Below are positions 8,429 to 18,060 of a stretch of 64,000 nucleotides of DNA, piece after piece. Position 1 is the first letter of the stretch. Each line of letters begins with the position of its first letter. Both the position numbers and the translations under genes were made by a program. The notes below the pieces were generated by a model. That model was not told the DNA's origin. It did not search any database and saw nothing but the letters and a program-made list of their open reading frames with translations. This DNA is from Nitrospira sp. CR1.1 (GTDB taxonomy: Bacteria; Nitrospirota; Nitrospiria; Nitrospirales; Nitrospiraceae), in assembly GCA_014055465.1 (NCBI GenBank), contig WIAF01000001.1:496001-560000 (forward strand), written 5' to 3'.

Positions 8429-10453
8429 CTATGTAAGCTGGTGGCTCGTGCCATGGTTGGGCTCGTTCAACAGCGCCATGGCTCGCCGAATCTGCTCGCG
8501 GGATCCGAGCAACGTCACGACGTCGCCGGCTTGCAGCCGGACGGTTTCGGACGGGTTGGACTGAGTGACCTGACTGCGGGTCCAGGCAATCACCGATGCG
8601 CCAGTGCGCGGACGAATCGATAATTCCGTTAACGATTTACCCACGGCGGGCGCCTCTTCATCAACCCGGCAGGTTTCCACCTCAACATCGGTCAACGTTC
8701 CCCCGCGCAGGTGATGCGCCAACTCCGGCATGTCGCTGCGACGCAACAGCGCGTAGCCCTCCCGCCTGATTTGTTCGGCTTTGCGCGCCACGAATTCCTG
8801 CGGCAGACAGTAGGTGCGCAGCACCAGGGCAAAAATTTCAATCGACGTCTCGAACTCCTCGGGCACCACATCATCCGCCCCCAGCTGATGGAGTTCTTCC
8901 AACTCCCGCAGGTATCGCGTCCGCACCACGATGTGCAGCTTCGAGTTGAGCCCCTTCGCGACCTTCACTGTTCTGCGGGCCGTGAACGGATCGGACAAGG
9001 CCACCACGAGCACCTTCGCGTCTTCGATTTTCATATGCCGGAGGACATTCGCGTTTGAGCCGTCGCCGTAATAGATCGGCACGCCATGGCGCGACTCGCG
9101 GCGCACCGTTTCACCGTCCAGATCGAGCGCCACGTGAGGAATTTCGGTTTCGCTTAACACGCGGGCAAGATTCCGGCCATTGAGCCCGTAACCCACGATG
9201 ATCACATGATCTTTAATTCGGACTTGCCCCCCCTCCAACTGCTCCACATGCGCCACCGTGCGGGTGGGCATCCAACCACGGACCCGTTGCAGCGCTTCGA
9301 TCCGCCGGCCCAGATGAGGAGACCATTGCATCACAAACGGGGTCACCACCATCGTCAACACCGACACCGCAAGAAATAACTGATACTGCTCCCCGGTGAA
9401 GAGGTCGGCATCCTGCCCCTGCTGCGCGAGAATAAAACTGAATTCGCCGACCTGCGCGAGCGCAACCCCGACCAACACCGACGATCTGGGCGGAGCCCCA
9501 GCCGCCACCATCGCTCCGGCGCCGGTCAGCAATTTCCCGACAATGACCGCCACCAGCAGCCCCAACACGATGAACGGATGGTCCAACACCACCCGTAGAT
9601 CCATCAGGACCCCGATCGACACGAAAAACAAACTATTGAAACTGTCCCGAAACGGCAGTACCTCAGCCAACGCCTGATGGCTGTACTCCGATTCGGACAT
9701 CACCAACCCCGCGATAAATGCGCCGAGGGCGAGCGACAGTCCGCCGAGCGACGTCAACCAAGCAATGCCGAGGCACAGCACGATGATCGACAGCAGAAAC
9801 AGCTCCCGGCTTCGGCTCCGTACGATATGACGCAGCAATCGCGGCACGAGATACCAGGCCGCCGCAACGATCAACCCGACAACAACCGCCGCCTTGAGCA
9901 GAGTGAGCACCACCATTCCCATCGCGCTCCCGCTGGGAATGGCCAGGATCGGAGTGATGAGCATCATCGGCACAACAGCAAGGTCCTGAAAAATCAGAAT
10001 CGCCACGGTGGCGCGACCGTGAAACGAATCACTCTCGCCCTGCTCGGACAGGGCCTTCAGCACAATGGCCGTGCTACTGAGCGACAGGAGGAAGCCCCAG
10101 AAAATTCCCTGCTGATACGAGAGTCCTACGGCCAGAGCCCCGAGCAAGGCCAGGATGAGCACACCACCGGTTTGAACCGGCGCGGCCACCGTGAGGATGC
10201 GGCGGGCTGAGGCAAAGTGCGCGGACGAAAACTCCATGCCGATGGTGAAGAGCAGCAGGACGATGCCGATTTCAGCCAGCACCTGCACTTGAGACACATC
10301 GGGAATAAGATGTAAGCCATGCGGACCGATCAGGGCGCCAGCCACCAGAAACCCGGCGATCGAAGGCAACCGGAACTGGTGAAATACGAAGACCACCGCG
10401 GTGGACACCGCATAGATCACCAACAAATCGCCGAGAACTGCGTAATCACTCAT
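8429..10453 (-). CDS. Kef/CPA2-type monovalent cation:proton antiporter with TrkA-N and TrkA-C domains
   Basis: A 674-residue inner-membrane transporter. Residues 1-about 385 make about a dozen membrane segments of the Na+/H+ exchanger fold (LPSIAGFLVAGALIGPHG, then FQDLAVVPMM). An RCK/TrkA-N domain begins near 415 with VIIVGYGLNGRNLARVL, a nucleotide-binding glycine motif, and contains IYYGDGSN. A TrkA-C domain follows at about 575-660. It resembles KefB/KefC/YbaL and probably exports K+ or Na+ in exchange for protons under nucleotide control. No KefF/KefG partner gene is present. Confidence 0.92.
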   Translation of the reverse strand: MSDYAVLGDLLVIYAVSTAVVFVFHQFRLPSIAGFLVAGALIGPHGLHLIPDVSQVQVLAEIGIVLLLFTIGMEFSSAHFASARRILTVAAPVQTGGVLILALLGALAVGLSYQQGIFWGFLLSLSSTAIVLKALSEQGESDSFHGRATVAILIFQDLAVVPMMLITPILAIPSGSAMGMVVLTLLKAAVVVGLIVAAAWYLVPRLLRHIVRSRSRELFLLSIIVLCLGIAWLTSLGGLSLALGAFIAGLVMSESEYSHQALAEVLPFRDSFNSLFFVSIGVLMDLRVVLDHPFIVLGLLVAVIVGKLLTGAGAMVAAGAPPRSSVLVGVALAQVGEFSFILAQQGQDADLFTGEQYQLFLAVSVLTMVVTPFVMQWSPHLGRRIEALQRVRGWMPTRTVAHVEQLEGGQVRIKDHVIIVGYGLNGRNLARVLSETEIPHVALDLDGETVRRESRHGVPIYYGDGSNANVLRHMKIEDAKVLVVALSDPFTARRTVKVAKGLNSKLHIVVRTRYLRELEELHQLGADDVVPEEFETSIEIFALVLRTYCLPQEFVARKAEQIRREGYALLRRSDMPELAHHLRGGTLTDVEVETCRVDEEAPAVGKSLTELSIRPRTGASVIAWTRSQVTQSNPSETVRLQAGDVVTLLGSREQIRRAMALLNEPNHGTSHQLT

Positions 10454-10621
10454 AGGGCAACAAGATTTGGAATGTCAGTTCACACCGTGGCTGGACGCGC
10501 GTTCGTGACGCAGCATACCGTAGGGATCTCAAGGGAACAAGGAGTTCCGCTTGTCCCGCACCAGGAAACCCGGCTACAGGTAGCATGGCCGCCAAACGGG
10601 TGGACAAGAGAGCAGTTGTTG

Positions 10622-11180
10622 CGCGCGATCATGTTCAACTTCAATGGCGTCTTCGCCAGCGTGAATGTCTCACCTGGAATGTTTTCAGCAGGCACGGCGT
10701 GAGGACGGATTCGCCATCAGAAAGGAGGAGTACGCCGGAACGTACCTCGGCATGGATGAACGGAGCTGGGCCGCCACTCTGCTCACGAGGCGGGACGGAA
10801 CTTGCGGCCAGGCCTCCCATGCCCGGATCATCGAACGAAAAGCCGCACTCTTTCGAAACCACACCGGGACACGCACGGCAGCATTGTTTCCCTGGGTGAC
10901 CGGCTTCGTCGAGCGGGCGGCTGAACAGTACTGGCTGGCCATCGCCGCAGGCGGCAGGAGGGGACAGATCCGGTCGGCTCTCGCAGGTCATCCCATCGAG
11001 CCTGCGTTTGACTTGATCGCCTCCGCCGATGAATGCGCAGTCGGTAGGCCTGACCCCGCGATTTACGAATCTGCTCTCCGGCAACTCAATGCGAACCGGG
11101 CCAAGCCGGCCCTCCTACGGGGCGCCGAATGCCTGGCGATCGAGGATTCCTCGAGCCAGGATTTCAGTCGGCTCTTTTAG
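10622..11180 (+). pseudogene. Decayed HAD-superfamily (beta-phosphoglucomutase-like) hydrolase
   Basis: Residues matching a HAD phosphatase are spread over two frames. IMFNFNGVFA (from 10631) corresponds to the usual FDFDGV motif with both aspartates changed to asparagine. About 30 bases later the reading shifts by one base to a frame giving HLECFQQARREDGFAIRKEEYAGTYLGMD and on to VGRPDPAIYESALRQLNA and CLAIEDSS, then stops where the C-terminal aspartate region should continue. Loss of the nucleophile, a frameshift and C-terminal truncation all indicate a dead gene. It runs divergently from the antiporter. Confidence 0.85.
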
Positions 11181-11229
11181 CCAGACGATAGAGAAGGCCT
11201 CACTCGACAGGGAAGCAGAATCGGCAGGA

Positions 11230-11640
11230 TTAGAAGGGAATGCGAATCCCCATCTGAAACTCGTTCGGCATCATGGTTTTCCCCATGGAGTCGCCGAAGA
11301 GATTTTGTTGCGAGAGGGTCGGTTGCGGGCTCAAGGCCCGATCACGCTCGGTGACAAAACCCCCGCCAAATCCGGCGCCGATGTAGGGAATCACCGTCTG
11401 CTCGCTGACACGCAACCGGCCGCTCAGCACGGGCGACTGACGGAACAGCTCCGCGCGCCGTTCATTGGTAGCGGGAACATACACGACTTCTCCCTGCGTG
11501 TGACTTCGCAACTCAGCCAGAGCAGGCACATGATCGGATGGCGAATCAGCTAGGGCCTGGCCCACACCCGCACTCACCACCCATCCGGCGGCAAGACACA
11601 CATACGCGATCTGCACTGGCTTGGAGAATAGGGAGATCAT
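11230..11640 (-). CDS. Exported hypothetical protein, outer-membrane-like C-terminus
   Basis: A 136-residue protein with a signal peptide (hydrophobic stretch 8-30, ALADS cleavage-like site). The C-terminal part contains VIPYIGAGFGGGFV and ends MGIRIPF, an aromatic terminal residue typical of beta-barrel outer-membrane proteins, although 136 residues is short for a complete barrel. I do not recognise a family. A GGAG-type ribosome binding site precedes the ATG. It is a monocistronic gene between the HAD pseudogene and the epimerase operon. Confidence 0.65.
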   Translation of the reverse strand: MISLFSKPVQIAYVCLAAGWVVSAGVGQALADSPSDHVPALAELRSHTQGEVVYVPATNERRAELFRQSPVLSGRLRVSEQTVIPYIGAGFGGGFVTERDRALSPQPTLSQQNLFGDSMGKTMMPNEFQMGIRIPF

Positions 11641-11835
11641 ACTTCATACCTTACTCCACACGCGAGGCCACAACAAGTGGCCGTCCGACTGACCAAGTAA
11701 AACGACGCGCGGGCATTTCACGAATGCGGTCTAGTGTGGTGTCGTGATGAGCGAGGGAACTGAAGGCCGATCGGGAGACCAACTAGCTGGCGTCACGAGA
11801 GAGACTGAAGTTCTTGATGTTTGCCCGGGCTCGAA

Positions 11836-12858
11836 TCAGATCTTGTAATACTCCCGGTACCACTCGACAAACCGCGCGATGCCGGTTTCGATCGGGGTGG
11901 CTGGCTTGAAGCCTGTGTCCCGCATGAGATCTGCCACATCGGCATAGGTGGCCGGTACGTCGCCGGCCTGGAGGGGCAGGAGGTTTTTTTCGGCCTTCTT
12001 GCCGAGCGTCTGTTCAAGCACCTCGATGAATCGCAGCAGTTCGACCGGCTGGTGGTTGCCGATATTGTAGAGTCGATAGGGCGCCGAGCTGCTGCCTGGA
12101 TCTGGCTGATCACTCGACCACTGCGGATCAGCCTGCGCGGGACGGTCGAGCGTGCGCAACACACCCTCGGCAATATCATCGACATAGGTAAAATCGCGTT
12201 GCATCTTGCCGTAATTGAAGACGTCGATCGGTCTGCCCTCAAGAATCGCCTTGGTGAACAGAAAGAGCGCCATGTCCGGACGACCCCAAGGCCCGTAGAC
12301 CGTGAAAAACCGTAATCCGGTGATCGGGAATCGATACAGATGCGCATAACAATGCGCCATCAACTCATTGGCCTTTTTCGTGGCGGCATAGAGTGACACC
12401 GGGTGATCGACATTGTCATGCACCGAAAACGGCATCTTCGTATGGCCGCCGTACACCGAACTCGTGGAGGCATACACCAGGTGCTCGACCTTGTGATGCC
12501 GGCAGCCTTCCAGAATATTCAGAAATCCCTCGATATTGCTGGCGGTATAGGCATGAGGATTCACGAGCGAATATCGGACGCCGGCCTGCGCCGCCAGATG
12601 CACCACGCGTCGAATAGCGTGTTGTTCAAAGAGTGCAGCCATGCCGGTCCGGTCTGACACGTCCAGCTTCACGAATTGAAACTGTGGGTGCGGCTGCAGC
12701 CTCGCCAGGCGGGCTTCCTTCAAGCGGACGTCGTAGTAATCGTTCAGGTTGTCCAGCCCCAGCACGGCATCCCCGCGATCCAGTAATCGCCTGGCCACAT
12801 GAGAGCCGATGAATCCCGCAGCTCCGGTGACGAGCACTAATCCCTTCACAGCTCCCAT
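11836..12858 (-). CDS. NAD-dependent UDP-glucuronate 4-epimerase-type enzyme
   Basis: A 340-residue extended short-chain dehydrogenase/reductase. [15 protein letters not shown] is the NAD-binding glycine motif, [13 protein letters not shown] is typical of UDP-glucuronate epimerases, and the active site is YAATK (Tyr-x3-Lys) with STSSVYG upstream. [21 protein letters not shown] is the substrate-specific segment shared with LpsL/CapI-type 4-epimerases making UDP-galacturonate for surface polysaccharide. The ATG at 12858 follows an AAGGGGAG site; an in-frame TTG 24 bases upstream is less likely. It is the last gene of an operon with the MBL-fold and VOC genes. Confidence 0.9.
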   Translation of the reverse strand: MGAVKGLVLVTGAAGFIGSHVARRLLDRGDAVLGLDNLNDYYDVRLKEARLARLQPHPQFQFVKLDVSDRTGMAALFEQHAIRRVVHLAAQAGVRYSLVNPHAYTASNIEGFLNILEGCRHHKVEHLVYASTSSVYGGHTKMPFSVHDNVDHPVSLYAATKKANELMAHCYAHLYRFPITGLRFFTVYGPWGRPDMALFLFTKAILEGRPIDVFNYGKMQRDFTYVDDIAEGVLRTLDRPAQADPQWSSDQPDPGSSSAPYRLYNIGNHQPVELLRFIEVLEQTLGKKAEKNLLPLQAGDVPATYADVADLMRDTGFKPATPIETGIARFVEWYREYYKI

Positions 12859-12882
12859 AACCACGCTCCCCTTCTGGACCAA

Positions 12883-14502
12883 CTATCTTCCTCGCTTCAT
12901 AAATGCCGGTTCGCCGTGATCGAGCCGATAGAGCGGCATGGGCGACAGGGCCTCGACCGCGGACGAGACCTGGACCGGCCCGTGGCCGGCAGCGCGAAAT
13001 ACATCCAGTGCACGAGCGCGATGATACCCGCAATCATGCGGAGACAGAAGATCTTTCAGTTTTTCCGGCGGCTCCCAATTGGCGGTGAGCAGCGCGGTGC
13101 GCGCGGGATTGCGCTGACTGAACATAAACGACAGATGATCCGGATACCAATCGGCCCCGCCAGTGGCATAGGAGACAAACAGCCGTGCTTGCGCCGTGGC
13201 GCATAACTCACTCAGGTAACTGTTGGTGAGATATCCGTTCTCGCCCACGTCGAGCCAGAGACCGGGATGAGACAGCGGCGCATGGGCGGCATAACTGCGA
13301 ATTTCTTGCAGCTGCTGTTGAGAGGCCAGCACCAGGGACATGGGGCCATATTTCTGAACCAGTTGCTGAATGATGCCTTCTTTGATCGCCGACCGCCCGC
13401 TGTTGGTCGGACCACTATCGGCATGGACCAGCACATTCTGCCCCCGATCGGTCACGAGATAGCAATTTCTCGGCATCTCCAGGTCGCAGGGATCTTCTCC
13501 GTAAAACGGAACCGAGACCACAGCGCCGCCCTCGAAGTTCCAGGTTTCCCCATGCGCCAATTCGATGATATGGGTGAAGCCTAACTCCCGCAGCAGCGGC
13601 ACGTAGTCGTAGAAAAATTTCTTGCGATTCCGCCGGCTGGGAATGACGATCGGCACATCCTTCGGTACATGCAGCAGCGTCCTGGGATCGACATGGTCAT
13701 CATGATCATGCGTCAAAAAAATCGCCGCCGGCTTCGGCAGCAAAGACACCCAGAGGCTCGGCACATTTGATTCCGCAAACCACGGGAGCAGCCAGGGATC
13801 GAACAGCAGGAACTGATCGCGTTGACGGTACATGAGCGCGGCGTGACCGAGATGAATCGTGTCCCGATCGGCCGTATTCTGCAACCAGTGATTGCGAATC
13901 GAGGTGTGCGGCGCAGTCGACAGGCATTCATATTGAGAGAACATCTCCATGACTTGAGTCAGGAGCCGCTCGCCATCCCGTCCGGCCGTGGCGACGATGG
14001 TCTGAATCGCGCCGACCTGCTGTGTCCCATCCAGCATTCCCAGCAATTTTCCGACCAACGGCCCCATCGGGCGTTCAAAGGGAACAGGGATGGCCTGGCG
14101 TTTCACCGCATTGAAGATGCGGAGACCGGTATTGACCACCGTGGCGGATTTCGTCGCGTCGAACGGATGCGACCAGTGGAACTGCCCGTCGGGCTGGCGC
14201 CTCGCCGTAATGTGCTGGCTGAGCTGGTGGCGGGAATTCACCAGTTCGGCATAGGCATCCTCAAGCCGCACTCTGGTCTGGGGATCGCCGAGGTCCGCGC
14301 GCCGGGAAAACACATCGCTGATCGCGGTTTCCACACAGGCAAGAAAGAGGCTGTGCGCCTCGTGCAAGCTGGCCACCACTTCCGGAGCAACACCCCCGAT
14401 AAACGGGAACGGTCCGGGCGGCTGATTGCTTTCAAGCTGCACCCAGACCCAGGGGGCCAGGCCCACATATTGATCGCGCGGCAATGTATTCCACATACCC
14501 AT
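12883..14502 (-). CDS. MBL-fold metallohydrolase with unusual N-terminal domain
   Basis: A 539-residue protein. The C-terminal two thirds is a metallo-beta-lactamase fold: LTHDHDDHVDP (about 263-273) is the HxHxDH zinc motif, and LVHADSG and the later SYATGGADWYPDHLSF supply further likely metal ligands; the arrangement recalls UlaG-like and CMP-NeuAc-hydroxylase-like enzymes. The first about 220 residues are helical and unassigned; the stretch around 150-190 (LLGMLDGTQQVGAIQTIV) looks like a small winged-helix/PqqD-like element, which is tentative. The gene starts six bases after the VOC gene. Substrate unknown. Confidence 0.8.
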   Translation of the reverse strand: MGMWNTLPRDQYVGLAPWVWVQLESNQPPGPFPFIGGVAPEVVASLHEAHSLFLACVETAISDVFSRRADLGDPQTRVRLEDAYAELVNSRHQLSQHITARRQPDGQFHWSHPFDATKSATVVNTGLRIFNAVKRQAIPVPFERPMGPLVGKLLGMLDGTQQVGAIQTIVATAGRDGERLLTQVMEMFSQYECLSTAPHTSIRNHWLQNTADRDTIHLGHAALMYRQRDQFLLFDPWLLPWFAESNVPSLWVSLLPKPAAIFLTHDHDDHVDPRTLLHVPKDVPIVIPSRRNRKKFFYDYVPLLRELGFTHIIELAHGETWNFEGGAVVSVPFYGEDPCDLEMPRNCYLVTDRGQNVLVHADSGPTNSGRSAIKEGIIQQLVQKYGPMSLVLASQQQLQEIRSYAAHAPLSHPGLWLDVGENGYLTNSYLSELCATAQARLFVSYATGGADWYPDHLSFMFSQRNPARTALLTANWEPPEKLKDLLSPHDCGYHRARALDVFRAAGHGPVQVSSAVEALSPMPLYRLDHGEPAFMKRGR

Positions 14503-14507
14503 GTTCG

Positions 14508-14939
14508 TCAGGCCGGAGGCCGGAACTCCATGCGGCTGATGGTCGGTTCGTACAACGCTTGAATCACGTTGCCGTCGGGGTCCGTAAAATAGAAGGAGTA
14601 GCTGCCGTCACGGTGTTGTTTGGGCGGCTTGGCGATCGCGGCGCCGTACTGGGCCGCGTCCTGCTGCACGTGGCGAAACATGTCGTCCACCTGGGCGGGA
14701 CTCTCAAGAATCACGCCGAAGTGATCGAGCAACTGGCCTCCCAGGGGCTGGTAATGAGCCAACTCCGCGACACCGATCTGGTGCAAGGCCAGATTGTCGG
14801 AGCCCGAACTCAAGTACACATTGTCCGGGTCCGGCTCCCAGACCACCTGCATCGCCAAAAAATGTTCGTAGAAGGCGCGTGACCGGGCCAGATTCGTCAC
14901 GCGTAGCGCCAGATGTCGCAAGCCTCGATGGGTCGTCAC
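14508..14939 (-). CDS. VOC-family (glyoxalase/dioxygenase-like) protein
   Basis: A 143-residue protein of the vicinal-oxygen-chelate fold: HLALRVTNLARSRAFYEHFL opens the first module and YSFYFTDPDGNVIQALYEP closes the second, supplying typical metal-site His and Glu positions. I chose the GTG at 14939 because GAGGAGA lies seven bases upstream; the reading frame stays open further upstream but without a signal. It is the first gene of an operon with the MBL-fold hydrolase and the epimerase. The reaction cannot be assigned. Confidence 0.8.
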   Translation of the reverse strand: MTTHRGLRHLALRVTNLARSRAFYEHFLAMQVVWEPDPDNVYLSSGSDNLALHQIGVAELAHYQPLGGQLLDHFGVILESPAQVDDMFRHVQQDAAQYGAAIAKPPKQHRDGSYSFYFTDPDGNVIQALYEPTISRMEFRPPA

Positions 14940-15112
14940 GCCGCTGTCTCCTCGGCCGTATAGTAGGTGGGGGCCTGTCACCCCGTCAATCCTCATTCTT
15001 CCGCATCCGCCCTCCCACCACCGGCGTCTTTCCTCCATCAGCCGTGTTTGAAAACTCCCCGGCTGTGGTACCATCGGCCATCGACTCTCTCGAACCAAAG
15101 GAGCTTGGAGCT

Positions 15113-15952
15113 ATGTTGGCACGATCCGTCCTGGCATTCGTGATAGCGCTTATCGGGCTGAACGGCACGGGGTCTCACGCACTCGCAGCGGAACAAACAG
15201 CCCACCCGAAAGAAATCACCGGAAAAGACGGGGCACCGTTGGTGTTGATCCCGGCAGGGTCCTACCCTATGGGAGTGCCGGCCGGCGATCGTGACGGCGG
15301 ACGCGATGAATACCCTCGCCACGTCATCGACATCGATCCTTTTTATATCGACAAGTATGAGGTCACAAACGCGCGGTACCTGGAATTCGTCAAGGCCACG
15401 AATCATCGCGTGCCGCAGAATCCCAAGAATCCCACCCGGAATCTCTGGGAAGGCGTCGGGATTCCTGCATCGCTGGCCGATCGTCCGGTGATCAATGTCG
15501 ACTGGTCCGATGCCGAGGCCTACTGCACGTGGGCAGGCCGGCGGCTTCCGCGCGAAGCCGAATGGGAGAAGGCCGCCAAAGGCAACAATGATTGGCGCTT
15601 TCCATGGGGCAACGTAGAACCGACTGACGGACATCTCAATTTCAACCAGAAGTGGGTCGGTGAAAAGACGTTGATGCCGGTGGGCAGTTATGAAAAGGGC
15701 AAGAGTCCCTATGGCGTGTACGACATGGCGGGGAACGTCTGGGAATGGGTCAACGACTGGTACGATGCAAGGTACTATGAAAAGAGTCCCGCCAAGAATC
15801 CCCCTGGGCCGGAGAGCGGCACGAAAAAAGTGATTCGAGGCGCCGGATGGCAGAACGAAACTCCGACCGTTCGTATCTTCACCCGGGTCGATAGCGACCC
15901 GACGATCCGAAACGAATCAACCGGCTTTCGCTGCGCCGCAAACGCCCAGTAG
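15113..15952 (+). CDS. Exported formylglycine-generating-enzyme-like (SUMF1) domain protein
   Basis: A 279-residue exported protein: signal peptide over residues 1-27 (ALAAE), then a SUMF1/FGE-sulfatase C-type lectin-like fold from about 40 to the end. Landmarks are IPAGSYPMG, YEVTNARYLEFVKA, RRLPREAEWEKAAKG, YGVYDMAGNVWEWVNDWYD, VIRGAGW and ESTGFRCA. The paired catalytic cysteines of true formylglycine-generating enzymes are not seen, so a modifying activity is doubtful; many relatives are structural or iron-centre proteins. AAGGAG precedes the ATG by nine bases. A second such gene lies at 18.1 kb. Confidence 0.88.
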   Translation: MLARSVLAFVIALIGLNGTGSHALAAEQTAHPKEITGKDGAPLVLIPAGSYPMGVPAGDRDGGRDEYPRHVIDIDPFYIDKYEVTNARYLEFVKATNHRVPQNPKNPTRNLWEGVGIPASLADRPVINVDWSDAEAYCTWAGRRLPREAEWEKAAKGNNDWRFPWGNVEPTDGHLNFNQKWVGEKTLMPVGSYEKGKSPYGVYDMAGNVWEWVNDWYDARYYEKSPAKNPPGPESGTKKVIRGAGWQNETPTVRIFTRVDSDPTIRNESTGFRCAANAQ

Positions 15953-15991
15953 GAGAGTCGGCGGAAGCCGGTGGGCGAGGCATGGAGGGTT

Positions 15992-16855
15992 ATGGCCACG
16001 GCCGGGTTTAGCGGGTTGACGGTCGCCGCATTTGAGTCGCGTATGGCGGCCGAGATGACCCGCCTCATTGAGCGACATGGCGGCAACCCGCTCGTGGCGC
16101 CGGCGTTGCGCGAAATCCCCCTTGAAGACAATACCGCGGCGTTACAATTCGGCGAACAGCTACTGAGGGACGGGCTCGACGTGCTGGTGCTGATGACCGG
16201 CGCCGGCACGACTGCTCTATTTGAGGTTCTCGCGAGTCGCCACGCCAAAAGCGATTTGGCCGCAGCGTTGAAATCCACCGTTCTGATTGCACGTGGACCC
16301 AAACCGGTCGCCGCGCTCAAGGCGCTGGGGTTCCAACCAACCTTCACGGTCCCTGAGCCCAATACCTGGGTCGATGTGGTCTCCACATTGGACGCCCATC
16401 GACCGGTGAACGGATTACGCGTGGCGGTGCAGGAATACGGGGTATCGAACCATGATCTCTTGGAAGCCTTGAGGCACCGTGGCGCTCAGGTCACGCCTGT
16501 TCCTGTCTACCGCTGGGCACTGCCGGTGGACACGACTCCGTTGAAACAGGTCATCGGTCAGATTCTGGCGGGACAGGTGCAGGTGATGCTGATCACGAAT
16601 GCCGCCCAGATCGATCACGTGATGCAGCTGGCAGAACAGGAGGGACATACAGCGGCGTTCAAACAGGCCTGCAAAAAGCTGATCGTCTCCTCCATCGGTC
16701 CCACCGCCAGCGAACGCATCCGCAGCCACGGCTTGCCGGTGGATTTCGAACCCTCGCATGGGAAGATGGGCATTCTCGTGAAAGAAACGAGCGAGCAGGC
16801 CCGCATTATCTTATCGAAAGATCGATCTGGGCGGGAACACTGGGGCAATATTTAG
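15992..16855 (+). CDS. hemD: Uroporphyrinogen-III synthase
   Basis: A 287-residue cytosolic enzyme that cyclises hydroxymethylbilane in haem/sirohaem/cobalamin synthesis. The two-domain HemD pattern is present: GLTVAAFESRMAAEMTRLIERHGGNPLVAPALREIP at the start, DVLVLMTGAGTTALFEVL, RGPKPVAALKALGF, a mid-protein ALRHRGAQVTPVPVYRW, MLITNAAQIDHV and SIGPTASERIRSHGLPVDFEPSHGKMG. The ATG at 15992 follows GGAGG closely; an in-frame GTG is 21 bases upstream. No other haem genes adjoin it. Confidence 0.9.
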   Translation: MATAGFSGLTVAAFESRMAAEMTRLIERHGGNPLVAPALREIPLEDNTAALQFGEQLLRDGLDVLVLMTGAGTTALFEVLASRHAKSDLAAALKSTVLIARGPKPVAALKALGFQPTFTVPEPNTWVDVVSTLDAHRPVNGLRVAVQEYGVSNHDLLEALRHRGAQVTPVPVYRWALPVDTTPLKQVIGQILAGQVQVMLITNAAQIDHVMQLAEQEGHTAAFKQACKKLIVSSIGPTASERIRSHGLPVDFEPSHGKMGILVKETSEQARIILSKDRSGREHWGNI

Positions 16856-16948
16856 AGCAGCTTGAGTTGCCATTACCGTTCAATTACACGAAGCAGACAC
16901 ATTTCGAGCCTATCCTACTTAGATTCAAACAACCACAGCGGAGCGATC

Positions 16949-17317
16949 ATGGTCAAGCACATCGCCTTTACCCTCTATCCAGTTACGAATATGGCAAGGG
17001 CGCGTCGGTTTTATGAGGAAACGTTGGGTCTCCGTTTGACCCGCCGCGAGGCGCGCGAGGTCGAGTGGGTGGAATACGATCTCAACGGTGGGACGTTCGC
17101 CCTCACTACCTTGACGGAAGTAGGCACGCCCAGCGCCGATGCAGGCGGTAGCATCGCCTTCGAAGTAGAGAATGTCGACGAGATGGTCGAGCAATTGCGC
17201 GCGAAGGGAGTGCGTGTGAAACTCGAACCGCAGTCCACACCCGTCTGTCGCCTCGCTGTAATCCTGGACTCCGAAGGCAGCGCCCTCACTCTGCATCAGG
17301 TGACGCAACCCTGGTAG
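16949..17317 (+). CDS. VOC-family protein (glyoxalase-like)
   Basis: A 122-residue vicinal-oxygen-chelate protein: HIAFTLYPVTNMARARRFYEETLGL and WVEYDLNGGTFALTTL form the first module, SIAFEVENVDEMVEQLRAKGV and AVILDSEGSALTLHQV the second. A GGAGCG ribosome binding site precedes the ATG at 16949, although the frame is open to 16862. Related proteins include methylglyoxal and antibiotic-detoxifying enzymes, and the substrate is not identifiable. It follows hemD by about 95 bp. Confidence 0.85.
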   Translation: MVKHIAFTLYPVTNMARARRFYEETLGLRLTRREAREVEWVEYDLNGGTFALTTLTEVGTPSADAGGSIAFEVENVDEMVEQLRAKGVRVKLEPQSTPVCRLAVILDSEGSALTLHQVTQPW

Positions 17318-17518
17318 GAGTGACTTGAACAAGAGTAAAACGCAGCCCTATCGCACCCCACCACCAGCAAGCCAAGAGTTGAAGCTAAAATTATTATTAC
17401 GAATTGTTGCCGATTAGACCGGGGCAAGGAACGAACCATCCCGAACAACGTCGACATATTATTCCCCGCTTTTCAGTGCTCACAAAGCGGCGAAACAACT
17501 CCTTTGCTCAGCAACCGG

Positions 17519-17743
17519 TCAGGAAGCGGTCTGGTAAATGGCGGGACGGTAGCGGGGCTTGGGAATCGGTTTGCGCTCGCTCTTAGCCGCTTGTAACCAG
17601 AGGCGCTTGGCAAGCTGGACTTGTTTCAACGCTGCCGCTGGGGTTTTTCCATAGGCTGAACAAGCTTCGAGATCAGGGATGTCCGCAATGTACCCACCGT
17701 CGGCTTCGCTGTAGAAAATATTGATATGGTAATCCTTCTTCAT
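17519..17743 (-). CDS. hicB: HicB-family antitoxin
   Basis: A 74-residue protein with the degraded RNase H-like HicB fold: YHINIFYSEADGGYIADIPDLEACSAYGKTPAAALKQV is the classic partial HicB motif. It should bind and neutralise the HicA mRNA interferase encoded upstream; the two genes overlap by four bases. The short C-terminal tail lacks a clear ribbon-helix-helix or HTH DNA-binding domain, so autoregulation by HicB is uncertain. Confidence 0.88.
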   Translation of the reverse strand: MKKDYHINIFYSEADGGYIADIPDLEACSAYGKTPAAALKQVQLAKRLWLQAAKSERKPIPKPRYRPAIYQTAS

Positions 17744-18000
17744 GGTTCTTTATCTTCTTTCAGCTCAAGGTTATACCTCTCTACAAGCTCCATCAACTGC
17801 TTCACCTGATACGGCTTTACCTTGCCCCCAACCTCTTGCAAATTCACGAGTTCCCGCACATGCGGATGGACAAAAATATGGTGACTTCCTTTGACTCTCG
17901 ATGCACGGAACCCGAACGCTGCCGCAAGCGAGACGACTTCGCTGAATCGCAGATTCTTTGAGCCACTCAGGGCCTTAGCAAGTAGCTTCCGTTTATTCAC
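17740..18000 (-). CDS. hicA: HicA-family mRNA interferase toxin
   Basis: An 86-residue double-stranded-RNA-binding-like toxin. The hallmark GSHHIF motif (residues 38-43) with the catalytic histidine is present, preceded by FGFRASRVK and followed by VKPYQVKQLMELVERYNL. HicA cleaves mRNA when unbound by HicB. The GTG at 18000 is the only suitable start. Toxin-first order and a four-base overlap with hicB are standard for the family. Confidence 0.9.
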   Translation of the reverse strand: MNKRKLLAKALSGSKNLRFSEVVSLAAAFGFRASRVKGSHHIFVHPHVRELVNLQEVGGKVKPYQVKQLMELVERYNLELKEDKEP

Positions 18001-18060
18001 TGATTCTGGTCAACGCTGCACTGGATTCACTCTTGCTGCCAACCGCTATTTGGATTCAGC

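Noticed and set aside
15113..15952. True formylglycine-generating enzyme (sulfatase maturase)
   Set aside because: The fold matches, but the catalytic cysteine pair is not seen, the protein is exported and no sulfatase gene is nearby.
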